Source: Odobenus rosmarus divergens (Eukaryota > Chordata > Mammalia > Carnivora > Odobenidae). From it: a DNA stretch of 64,000 bases. How positions within the stretch are numbered: the stretch's first letter is position 1; each line of letters opens with the position of its first letter. The notes under the pieces were generated by a model. The model had not been told where the DNA came from, ran no database searches, and saw only the letters and a list, made by a program, of their open reading frames with translations. The stretch covers positions 6,733,329 to 6,797,328 of the forward strand of contig NW_004450267.1 of assembly GCF_000321225.1 (NCBI RefSeq). The letters are read 5' to 3'. The translations under genes were made by a program, and so were the position numbers. Shown here piece after piece: positions 26,001 through 38,000 of the stretch.

Positions 26001-29000
26001 ACAAGGTCCTCGCGAAGGGACTCACGTCTCGGTTGTTGGGGAGTCTCTCACATCCGGGTCATGACCTTTGTTTCCCCAACCCCCTCCAGCCTTGGGAGGA
26101 GACCAGCTTGCCAGCAGCTTGGAGGCAGAGCATGGAAGCCCCGTGTCTCGGACCGAGGCTGTGTCCAGGTCCGTCCCGTCGGGCAGGAGTGGAGAGAGCA
26201 CGGCGCACTCGTTCTTGACCAACAGCAAGACCTTCGCAGATGTGACAGGAAGCTCTACTTCCTATCCTGAAGTTGTGCATGCTTCAGTTTTGACCCACTT
26301 CCCAGCCTCTGCCCCCCAGTCTAGAGGAAGTGGCGGAGCGCTGGGCGATAGGAGCTCCGCTGAGCCGGCCCCCGAGTCCTTGTCCTCACCCTCCTCCGAG
26401 AGCCTGGATTCCTCGGCACCACGTGGTGAACGCTCTAGTGAGTCTCCCCTTCACAGGACCGCCCCCCCTCGGAGGGCGGAGGGGCCTGCGAGGCTTGGGC
26501 TCTTCTGTGGCATGGTAACGGAGCCGCTCCGGGGGCCCCTCTGCTTTCGTCGTTCCCAGGCCATTCTTCCAGTGTATAGCCCCGCTTTTTTTCTGGGACC
26601 TCTCCCAGGAGCTGCTCTTGCCACCGGCCCCCCTCCCACATGCAGCTTGGGGACTTCTCTGTCCATGTCCGTCCGTACCCTGCAGCCCACCCCACGCCCC
26701 CCATACCTGCCTCAATCACACAGCTTCTGGAAGGTGAAAGTATTACCTTCTCAGGGGTGGTTGCTCACCCCAGGTCTAGACATTCCTCAAGAGCAACTCT
26801 CCCTCCCCCTTGTTTAAACAGCTTTATGGAGATTTAATTCACATTCTATGCAATTTGCCCATTCAAAATGTGCAATTCAGTGGCTTTTAGTATATTTACA
26901 GAATCATGCAGCCAGCACCACTGATTCCAGAATGCGTCCACCACCCCAGCAAGAAACCCAGTGCTCATCAGCACTCGCTCCGCATGCTCTCCTCCTCCCA
27001 GCCTCTGACAACCGCTAACTTACTTTCTGTCTCTGCGGATTTGCCTATTCTAGATAGTTTGTGAATGAAATCCTACGACCTGTGGCCTTCTGTGTTTTTC
27101 GCTCTGCATACCGTTTTCAAGGTTCATCCCTGTTGTAGCCTCTGTCAGTGCTTCATTCCTTTATATGGCTGATACTCCATTGTGTGCATATGCCACATTG
27201 AGCTTTTGCACATGTGGGGCTTTCCCACCTTTTGTCTATTATGAATAATACTACTGTATACATTCCAGTATGAGTTTTCGTGTGGACGTGTGTTTTACAT
27301 TCTCTTGGAAATGCCGGGTTATAGGGTAGCTCTGTTTTTAACCTTTGAGGAATCATCAAACTGTTTTCCGTTCCAGTTCCTCGGGGCTCCCCCAGCACTC
27401 ACTGTGGATCATCTGTTTTGATGATGGCCATCCTCGTGGATGTGAAGTGGCATCCCAAGTGGTTTTGATTTGCATCTTCTAGCTAATGATGTTGGGCATC
27501 TTTTCACTTAGGGAGAAGTCTATTCAGATCTTTTGACCATTTTAAAATCGGTTAGGAGTTTCTTCCTATAGTGTCTGGACCCTAGTCCTCTCTCAGATAC
27601 TCCATTTGCAGACATTTTCTCCCATTCTGTGGGTTTTCTTTTCACTTTTCTGACAATATCATTTTTTGAAGCATAGAGGTTTTTTAATTTTGATGAAGTC
27701 CAATTTATCAATTTGAGAACACTTTTTCTTTGATGGTCCTTTTTAATAATGTTTTTGGGTAATTTTATCAACAATTCTCAGCCACCTTATCAGTGTAAAG
27801 TGTGTGCTGACTAAAGCAAAAATGCAGTAATTTACCATTTAAGCTTATAATGGGCTTAAATCCTTACCTCTCCACCACTGATAGTAGCGGCTCCATTTCC
27901 CCCATATGAACATCCTAACTGATGAGGAAAATCAGCATTTATTACTACTGATGTGATGTGGAAAAGCATATGCTTATCGAGTACCACATGTATGGGTGGA
28001 GAATATTTGTGCTTTTTCATGTGTGTGCACGGAAAGTGCATGATCTGTCTCCTAGACAAAAGGATTCATTTTCTACCCTCACAATGTGGGGCTCAGAGTT
28101 TTCTCCTTCTCAAACTGGAAGCTTAGATGCTGTGGCCTTTCCTGTGTACATCGCCTCAGTACAAGTACCCTTCACTCCATTGTGCATGCTCCGTTGGTTT
28201 GTGTGGGAAATGTGATCTCAGTGTGAGCAGGTCTTAGGGTTCAGTTATAAAGAGCCAGATAAGGAATAGCCTCATTCCCAAAACCAACTCACTGTCAGTT
28301 AACCTAATGCTTTATCTCGTTTGCTCTGAATCACTCAAAGTGGACTCATTCTGCCATCCAGCCTTTCAGAGTTCTTGGTCCGTTCCTTTTTCTGGGTTTG
28401 GATGCAGCCCCTCTGTTTCAGGCCACGACTCTCCACTTTCTTAACTCTATAAGCCTGATGGGGTTGTTTGCCTAAATTCCATTTAAGAGTCTTATGATCT
28501 CCCCAGCCCAGGCCTTGTCCCCTCTGCCCAGCGAACTTATGCTCAGATACACTCAGCCCTCAAGCCTCTCCTGGTGGACCCATGTGTCTCTTAAGCCCTT
28601 CAGCCTGGTCAGGTCACATCTCTCCCTGCTTCCTGGCTGTCTCAGCACTGCTCCAGGTCACTGTGTATCCCTGTCCCCACACTCATTCCTGTCACTTAAT
28701 GCAAACCTATCATGAAGTGAGCTTACCCAACATGCAGCTTTACCTCTATTTTCCATGGGGTATCAAGAGCTAGTCTGGGGGCTCCTGGCTGGCTCAGTCA
28801 GTAGAGCATGTGACTCTTGATCTTGGGATCATGAGTTTGAGCCCCACGTTGGATGTAGAGATTACTTAAATAAATAAACTAAAAAAAAAAAAAAAAAAGA
28901 GGTAGTCTGGTCTGGGAATAGGAATAAGAACCAGGGAAAGAACTTGTTTTCTCATAGAACCAGATTATGAGTATTTAGGCCAGGAAGAGTTGGACCTCAT

Positions 29001-32000
29001 TTCCATAATTTCTGAGAAGGGTTTATTTGATAATCTAATATAAGAGTCTTTGAGCTTATAGCATAAAACATATACCCAAGAAAGGAGGGAAAGGATATTT
29101 ATTCATGTGTCACCTGTCCCATTCCCACCAAGAAAATAAATGCATTATGAAAGCAAAAATTGGGGCACCTGGGTGGCTCAGTCAGTTAAGCGTCCGACTC
29201 TTGGTTTTGGCTCAGGTCGTGATGTAGGGTCATGAGATCGAGCACCACAAGGGGCTCCAGGCTCAGCGGGAAGTCTGCTAGAGATTCTCTCTCTCCCTCT
29301 GCCTCCTCTCTGCCTTTCCCTGCCCCCACCTGCTTGTACATGAGCACTTGTGTGTGCACTCTCCCTCTCCCTCTCTCTCAAATAAATAAATAAAATCTTT
29401 TTTAAAAAATTGAAAAAAGAAGAAGAAAAATAACATAGAACAGAAAATAAGCCCATCTTTAACTTCCAACCACCATGCATTTCTCATTGATGCGTTAAGG
29501 GAAAGAACTAACACTCAAACAATGATAAGCCCCATGTCAGTTCAGGCCCTACCAGGAGGAAAAAGCCTTACAAGCAATGGGGGTTCTCCCTCCTGGGCCT
29601 CATCAGAAAGTCTAAAGCCCCCGTGGGGTGGTTAATCTTTTGCTGAGCATTCACCTCCCCCCCACCACCACCAATTTCCCTGACATAAACTCTATTATGT
29701 ATCACCGAGCAGAAATACAGTATGATCCTGTTCACTGAAGTAGTAAACCTTCCCATCAGTCCAGGTCACCTGAACGGGTGTGCTGATCTGCAGAGCCTCC
29801 TGAGGTTTCGGTCATTCTACGGGTTTGCAGGAAGCAACACATCGTGGTTTCCCCAGTGCGAGTTTCAGATCAAGACCCGGGAAGAGCCAGGGAAGCCCTT
29901 TGACTACCTTAGCGCAGGAAAGTGAGGCTCATTGCTGGGACTCCTGCACAGTGCTGCCGCTCCAGCCCTGTACTGACCGGCCATCCCCTTTCAATCCCCT
30001 TTGCAGCCACTGAAGATGGTCCGGAGCCCGGAGGCAGTTCTGATGTGGAAGAGAGGACTTCCCAGGCTCACCACCCGCACACTTCAGCTACTTTCACCGG
30101 GACTGGAGAGCGCACGCTGCGGTCTCTCACCAACGCGAGCACAACTTCTGGGGAAGTGAGGCACTCTGTGGTAGTGCCCAGAGAAACCGAGAGCGCCACC
30201 CAACGCGGGAACGTGACCGTGACTGGTGACGCCCACTTGGTCTCAGGCTCACTGGTGGCCTCACCATCCCTGGGAGGTGAGGAGCAGGATCTCTGCCCAC
30301 AGTCCTTCAGCTCACCTGTCTGGTGTACTCCCAGTCCTAGAATGATTAAGTTTGCTGTCAACCCAGAAAGTACCTTGTAAGCTCTGTCTGAAGAGAACTT
30401 TCTGGGTTCTCCCACTTCCCCCCACTTGCCTCAGCCATGTGTGATGTTGTCTGCCAGGATGCTTGGACTAAAGGAGACCAGCCAGTTGTGGCCAAAGCCA
30501 ATCTCCTGGGAAAGAAATATCTCATTATCATTATACAGAATGGAAAATTGGGAGGGTTTTCCTTTTTCCATTTAGACATAACAATTGTTCTGTTGGGGTC
30601 TTAAGAGCTTTTCAGATACCAATTTGCTTTTATCAAAAAAGGCATGTGGAAGGAATTTGGACCTATTCCCTATTCTTCAGCCACTGGCCCCACTTCTCTT
30701 TTATTACCATTTCCATTGCTGCCACCCGCGGTCCTCCCAGGAGGACAGAGTCTCCGCACAGACTCTGCCCGTTCCTGCCTGCCCACACTGCTCATCCAGA
30801 GTGCTCGCCATCGAAAACCGCCTCTCCAAAGAAAGCATTAATATGTGTTTGGGAGATTTCTTGTTTTGTTGAGTTGACCTAACTTTGCTTTTTCCATTTG
30901 CAGTCACTGGAATTAGTTACAATCAAGTGCGTGGCACGGATATGGAACAGGGGACTTCCAGTGACTACACAGACCACACCTATGTCTCATCTACTTTCAC
31001 CAAAGGAGAACGGGCATTGCTTTCCATTGTAGACAACAGTTCATCCCCGGACTTAAGGGAGAGTTCTACCTCTTCTACTAAGATCTCGAACTCTTCACAT
31101 TCAGACTATTCTTCTTCTTCTCAGGCTCAGACTGAAAGAAGTAATGTGTCATCCTATGAAAGGGAGTATGCCCAGCCTTCCACTGAGTCGCTGGCTCTGC
31201 GTACAGCCAACGTTCCCTCCTACGCACCCACCATTAACATGTCCAACACTTTGGTTCTTCTGGACACTGATGCTGCATCGATTGGTGACTCTTCTTCTTC
31301 TTCAGGGCCCCCTTTGCCCCTGCCCTCAGTGTCCCGGTCCCACCGGTCATTCTCATCAAGCTCACCCTCAACTGGGGCCTCTACTCTTCCACTGCAGTCC
31401 ACTCCCGATGCACCCACACCCGTGTCTTCCTCACCACCACCCTTACCAGGGTCCCTGACAGCATCTACCCCTGCCTCACCCTCTGCCTCCCAAACAACGC
31501 TACCACCTTCACTTTCTACCCTGGTCCTGCCCAGGGCAAGAGACACCCCTGTGACTTCAGTTCAGACGGAGACAATGGCATTATCTGTGGCAGTGCTCCC
31601 CAGCAGTCAAACAGCAGATCCTAAGAACCAGAGTAACCCACACCATGAGAAAGTCATTACAGAATCAAAGCCACCAAGGCCGGAGTCTCTGCCCACAGAA
31701 GCCCCTGAAGCTATAACAGTGAGATCTACATCAGGGATCCCTATGCCCTCGACCTTAACAGAGTCCTCCACTCAGCAAACCCTTCCAGCCACGAGCACCA
31801 GCGTACCCCAAACATCTCCAGCTTTGACAACCACCGTCTTCGAGACCTCTCATCCCTTCAGCCCTGTGCCAACCACAGCAACTCCCATGGCTGACCCCAC
31901 AACAGCACAGACTACGGCTGAAAAACAGCTCTTGCCAACCAGCCCTGAAATCCCAGCACCACGGATCTCCACAGAAAGCTCTGTCACCACGGAAAGGAGC

Positions 32001-35000
32001 CAAGTCCATGGAGATGCTACCAGCCAGTTGGTCCCCCTGACCAGTGTACCCACGTCAGCGAAAGGATTGACCCCAGGACCTGGCATGACAGAAGAGTACA
32101 GCCCGGCTTCACACTTCCTCAGAACGTCTCCTCCCCCAACCACAGGCGTTTCCACGGCTGAAGTACTGACTCCTAAATCTACCACCGTCACTGCCCAGAG
32201 CAGCACGCAGTCGCCAAAAGCATTGTCCTCTCCAGCCTCAGGTAAAGGGCAGTCACACAAGCACACTGTGGGCTGCACAGGCTTGGGATTTGTGGGAATG
32301 CGTGGCAAGGGCTGCTGTCCGCAGTAGGTGTCTGTCTGTGCTGTCACCTCATCAAATAATGTCATGGTGGACCTCACGTTCTCACCTCTGAGTTACAGAA
32401 CTCTGCCTAAAGAAAGAGGGGAGGATGCCATTGGCTGTGTGTGACATCCGTAGATAGTGCCACTGTAGCTTGTAATGCCCCAAGTTGCAAGAGCCTTTTA
32501 AGGTGCCTCGAAGTCTTCCAAGGCCAGAGCAGGGCAGTGATGTGGGATCGGATGGTGGGAACACTGCAGTCAAGAAGCTTCAGGTGGTCTTTCTGAGACA
32601 CAGAGTGAGTATGCCCTGCTCCCAGGTCAGAGCCCTGAGCTTCTCAGTCGCAGGGAAGGCTTCTCTGGATCCAAGGGAAGCCCAGGCTCCTTGGTCTTCC
32701 TGAGAGTGTGGTGCAAGTTGGCAAATGCAGGTTAAAGGGACATGTTCTGTAAGAGGACGATGAACTAACATTTTCCCGTAGTGACAGGGCGACCCGAGCT
32801 CCTTTACAATGCCCTTGAGCTTATTTTTATATTCGTGTGGGAGTGGCTGGTACGGGGAAAATAAAGCCATTCACGTGACTCTTCATAATTTAAGGAAAGG
32901 TAGAAGGAATTAGAGTGATCCATCTTTCGATGTCGTGTTCAGAATTGTACCTTTGGCTTGTCGAGACCCAGGAAAGGAAAACTGCTGTTGGTGCAGGGGG
33001 GGCTAGGGAGACTGACACCTTAAGGAAGGAGGAAAGAAGAGAACGCTCTGTGGTGACTAGAGCACGGAGCTCAGTTAGTGTCCGAGTTGCAGCCAGTCAG
33101 CCACGGCCAGCCGGAGGGCGGGAGGGCCATCACCACTCCTGCTCTCTTTGTGCAGCGACCCGGGCACCTCTGAGAGACGGAAGGTGGATTCTTCTCCAAG
33201 GAGGCTGGAACCCTGCTTCAGGGTTCCAGGAGGAGCTTCGTTTCCAGCCAAATATATTCCAGTACCAGATGGAACATAATTCACAAATCCCTCTGAAAGC
33301 CGATTATGGTCATTACAACGATAACTGTAGGGGAGAATTAGTGGCATCATGACTGGCTGTTAATATGGTTTTTCTGACGGTATCTGTGGGACGGTGTTTG
33401 GTTATGGAGGCGCTGTACTCTGGTAGTTGATTTTAGGGATATGTAAAGTAGCCTTGTGGAATAGGAACACCATCTTTAGGGTTAGCTCATTTGTTTTCGG
33501 GGTGATTTTTTTTGGCGTTACAACTCTTGACTTCTGCCTTCTCTTTCTCCTCCTACCAGTGATTTTTCTGCTTGGAAACGATGCAGTTATGTTGTGGGTT
33601 TCGGCTCTCCTGAGTATGTGGCCGAAGTCTTGAGTAGGCAGTTATTACATAGCTGGAGCATGACAGTGCTGGTTCTAGATACCGAAACCCAGAGTTGTGG
33701 TCTCTGCTCGTTGTCACACTACGGAAAGAGAGGGCACCGAAGTGCACCACTTTGATTGTTTGTCCAAATGATTGCACCATATGTGGAGGCCCGGTCATAT
33801 TTTGAGATTTTTTTTGGAAAAGGGGGAATCCTGGAGCAGGGAGGATGGCTAATCAGGGACCTCTTCCCCCCTGACATGTGTTTTAAAATGGCATGGAGTC
33901 AAGTAGAATTTTATAAGTGTCAAAGACAATACAACCATCAGTCCTGAACCGAGCGACCTGTAAGCATGTAAGCAGCATTTGGATTTGAACCCGTTCTTGC
34001 ATTCAGGGATCCAGTTGTCCAACACCTTTGTTTGCTCACGAACTAGTGCCGGGGTCTAGCCCCACTGCATCTCTTCTGCACCTCCCAGGAACCTGCTCTA
34101 TTTTAGTAGTGTGACCTTTCAGGGCAAGTCAACAGAAATAAGCAAAAATCAAATATTAGCTGGGAGAATTAAATATTTACCTAGAGCCACTTTACATTTC
34201 CTGTGTGATTAACTGCTTTATTCCTCGGATGTGTTTTTAGTTAACAGCTGTACCACTAACCCTTGTCTTCACGACGGGAAATGCGTTGTGGACCCCACCG
34301 GCCATGGGTATGGATGTGTGTGCTCACCCTCCTGGCAAGGGGATGACTGCAGTGTGGGTAAGAGGAAAAGCCATCTCCAGTGGTCTGTACCACAGTATCT
34401 CATTGAGATAGGCAATAACACGGTTCCCCTTCAGAGTGTAGGGGAGTAAGATTTTTTAAAATTACTACCCTGCTGATTGGAGAGTTAGCATGCTTCTGTG
34501 TTGTCTGCAGAATAACATCAGACAATAACATTGACAAGCCCTCGTGATCTGGCTCCATTCTGTGGGCTCCCTACACCCCTGCCACACTGGACCCTCTATG
34601 GCTCCCGAAAGACCCCTATGCTTTCCTGCCTCTGGCCTTCACTGTGCTGGTGCCTCAGGTTACCCCCCGCCCCCCATCTGCTTGTTCAAGTCTTTCCTTA
34701 GTTCAGATGTTTTTTGCAACAGTCCTTAATTCTCCCTTCCGTTGAAATCTTCCACTCTCTCTTTCAAAGAGGGTACTTTCAAATCCTGATTCATATGTAG
34801 TGTCAGTTTTACCCCTGGCTGCCCCCACCCTCAATATACTGGTAGCCCCTCGAGGATGAGGGTAGTGTCCTCCTTATCTCTGGGCCCCACTGTGCCTCGT
34901 GCCCTTTGGCTCTTAGTAAGTGCTTACTGGACTAGGTAGTGATTTTGCTGTCTGCCGCGGGTTCAGGATGGACCGGTTTTCTCTCCTCTGCAGATGTGAA

Positions 35001-38000
35001 TGAATGCCTCTTGAACCCCTGCCCACCCCTGGCCACGTGCAACAATACTCAGGGATCCTTCACCTGCAAATGCCCGGTTGGTTACCAGATGGAAAAAGGA
35101 ATATGCAATTTGGGTAAGACAATGAATCTATCTTGGAGTGTATCCTGCACCACAATATATTTTTTAAAAATAACGTTTATTGTTTTCCTCCCTAAATAAA
35201 ATGGGTATTTGTCCAAGGTATGAACTTAAGGAATATAGAAAGAAGTGAAATTGCTGCCTATTTTTCAATCACTCAGAGATATAGCACCTTATTTGCAATC
35301 TTTTTTAGTGTGCATTATATTTTTATAGAGTTGAAATCATGTGGTATTTGTACAAACTTTATATCTTAAACATTTTTCCGTGTTTTTTTTAAAGATTTTT
35401 ATTTATTTATTTGACAGAGAGAGAGAGAGACAGCCACAGAGGGAACACAAGCAGGGGGAGGAGCAGAGGGAGAGGCAGAAGCAGGCTCCCCACTGAGCAG
35501 GGAGCCCAATGTGGGGCTCGATGTGGGGCTCAATCCCAGGACTCTGGGATCATGACCTGAGCCCACTGAAGACAGATGCTTAACAACTGAGCCACCCAGG
35601 CGCCCCACATTTTTCCATGTTATTAAAAATATTATACAAACTATTAACATTACAATAAAAAATTTTAAAAAAATATTACACAAACTTCCTAAGGACCACG
35701 CGGACATGCCATTATTTGTGCACAACACTATTTGCCTAACCATTCCACCCTGCAGTTAGGAAAAAATACATATCAAAGGGATCTTCTAAGTACACAGTAA
35801 AAAAAAAAAAAAATTTTTTTTTAGGGAGAAAAAAGGGAATAAAACCCTGATTATCCTACCGCATTCACACATTCTTTTCATTTGTAAAAATGATCTTCAC
35901 AGTCCTGTTCATAGGCAGATACATTTTTATAAAGCTGCTGTAATTGGACCATGCAATTTGTCCTATTTCATTCTCTAATTTAATAGTCTTGAAGCTGGTT
36001 GATTTTTAGATATAATCTTCAGTTTGCAGGTTAAAAAGCAAACACAAATGAAAACTAAGGTCCTGGTGAGGTGCTAAGTGGCCAAGTTTATGCACCTGTT
36101 TGCTGAGAGGCTGCATTCCAGCCCACAGCTCTCATCACATAATAATGTGTTCATCATTCAGAGCTTCCTTGCACACAGGGTCAAATCCTGCTTTAGAGTG
36201 CTGAGTTCAAGACATAACTTGTTGAAGAAATGAGAAGTGCAGAACATAGAGTTAGCTAAGCTCATAAGGAAACTGGCAGGTAAAATGACTCATCTTTGAA
36301 TCATCTTCAATTAAACAGTGTGATACTTAACATACAAAAAGTACTCAGGAAATATCTTTTTGAGAAAACAAATATCTGTGACCTTTGAAAAGTGTTATTT
36401 GCATGAATTTCTATTGCCCACAGGCTGAGAGGAATCATCAGATATTTTAGGAAGGTTGTGTCAGATGACAAAACCAAAATGGTTAGGTAATGAGTTTGAT
36501 GTGCTTTATTTAAGGGAGAACCGCTGTGGCCTGGGGGAGTCTGGGGCCTCCCGGGCAGTGGAGCTCTCTGCCCGAGGGGTTTGGGTTAGGATGAGTTTGG
36601 TAGAGCATTAGAAGCCGCATCACTTCTGAAACAGGGCCTGATTGGCTAGGGTTGCGGATCTGACCTTATTTAGAAGGACCAAGGACAAGGGAGTAAGTAC
36701 AGAGCCCAGAGGTGACTTGGTGTTGGCGGCTTGGCTGACTGAATCCATTATGTTTCTGGTTCCGGAGACCGTTTACAGAACTCGAAAGTTCATTTTGCTG
36801 ACGTGGCACCCTGGGCAGGAGCAGTTCCATCCTGGGCCTAGAAATTTATTTCAAACACTTGGTACCCTACTAAAATAATGGTAGAATTTTGGAAATTGCT
36901 TAAAATACAAGGATCAAGTCAAAGCATTATTAAAGAAAAAAAATCTAGGAATCTAGACATCTGTTAAAATCAATAATTCCTCTTTCTCTAATAATTTATT
37001 TGCTTTTGGGTAACCTATTCCATTTAGCTACACCCTGGAAGAAATAAGCTAGGAGTCTTTGGTTTAAGAATGGAGAAGCGCCTGGGTGGCTCAGTCGTTA
37101 AGGGTCTGCCTTCCAGCGTCTGCCTTCCGAGCCCTGAGCAAAGCCTGTTTCTCCCTCTCCCACTCCCCCTTCTTGTGTTCCCTCTCTCGCTGTGTCTCTC
37201 TCTGTCAAATAAATAAATAAATAAACAAACAAACAAATAAATAAATAAATCTTTGGGGGGGAAAAAAAAGAATGGAGAAGCTGGGATGATTTTGTTTTGA
37301 AGCAGTGTGGGAAATGCCCCTGCCAGGAACCCCACTGCCTGGCTTCCAGCTCCAGAGCCACCAGCTACGGCACATGACTCCTCAGCCTCATTGTTCTCAT
37401 CTGTAAAATCAGATTAACACCTGCTCTGCTTCCCACTCAAGGTTATTGTGAAGATCAAATAAAATAAAGTATCTGAGCAACCTTTGAAAATGGTAGAGTT
37501 CTCCAGATGGGAGGTATCATTTAACATTTGATCCCCAAGCTCTTGGACCAGAATTGAAGGCAATGAAAACACTACGTACCCTGAATACAAAGTAATAATC
37601 ATGGATCTTTAAAAAAATCATTTATATAAAGAAGAGAGAGAGACAAACCAAGAAACAGACTCTTAACTATAGAGAACAAGCTGTGATTACCAGAGGGGAG
37701 AGGGTCGGAGGGATGAGGGAAACGGGATGGGGATGAAGGAGCGCAGTTGTCCTGATGAGCACCGAATAATGTACAGAATTGTTCGATCACTGGAGTGTAC
37801 ATCTGAAACTCATATAAGAGTATGTTCCTTATACTGGAATTGGAATTTAAAGCTTAATGAAATAAAAAATAAGTAAATAATTTTAAAAAATCATTTCTAT
37901 AGCCTATGTAAATCCACAGTTGAATGTGAAGTAGAAAATTGCCATAAAGCCAGGTGAGGTAAGGTAGGCCTGAAGATGTCTGTGTGCTGGGCAGGGTGCA

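Larger units (their letters stand above)
26438..30006 (+). other. HEG1: HEG1 intron (3.6 kb)
   Basis: The intron holds an old antisense LINE-1 fragment (26815-27775) and two sense CanSINEs (28779-28897 and 29162-29430). An L2-like segment may lie at about 28500-28720. Between 27780 and 28490 and between 29440 and 30000 I see nothing nameable. Confidence 0.8.

Noticed and set aside
26438..26817. Open frame continuing after the exon ending at 26437
   Set aside because: A consensus GTGAGT donor stands at 26438 and the composition changes to Pro/Arg-rich; read as intron.
29831..29921. Possible extra HEG1 exon (TTTGCAG acceptor, GTGAGG donor) within an open frame
   Set aside because: The segment is 91 nt, not a multiple of three, so it would break the phase-1 chain; its translation is not mucin-like.
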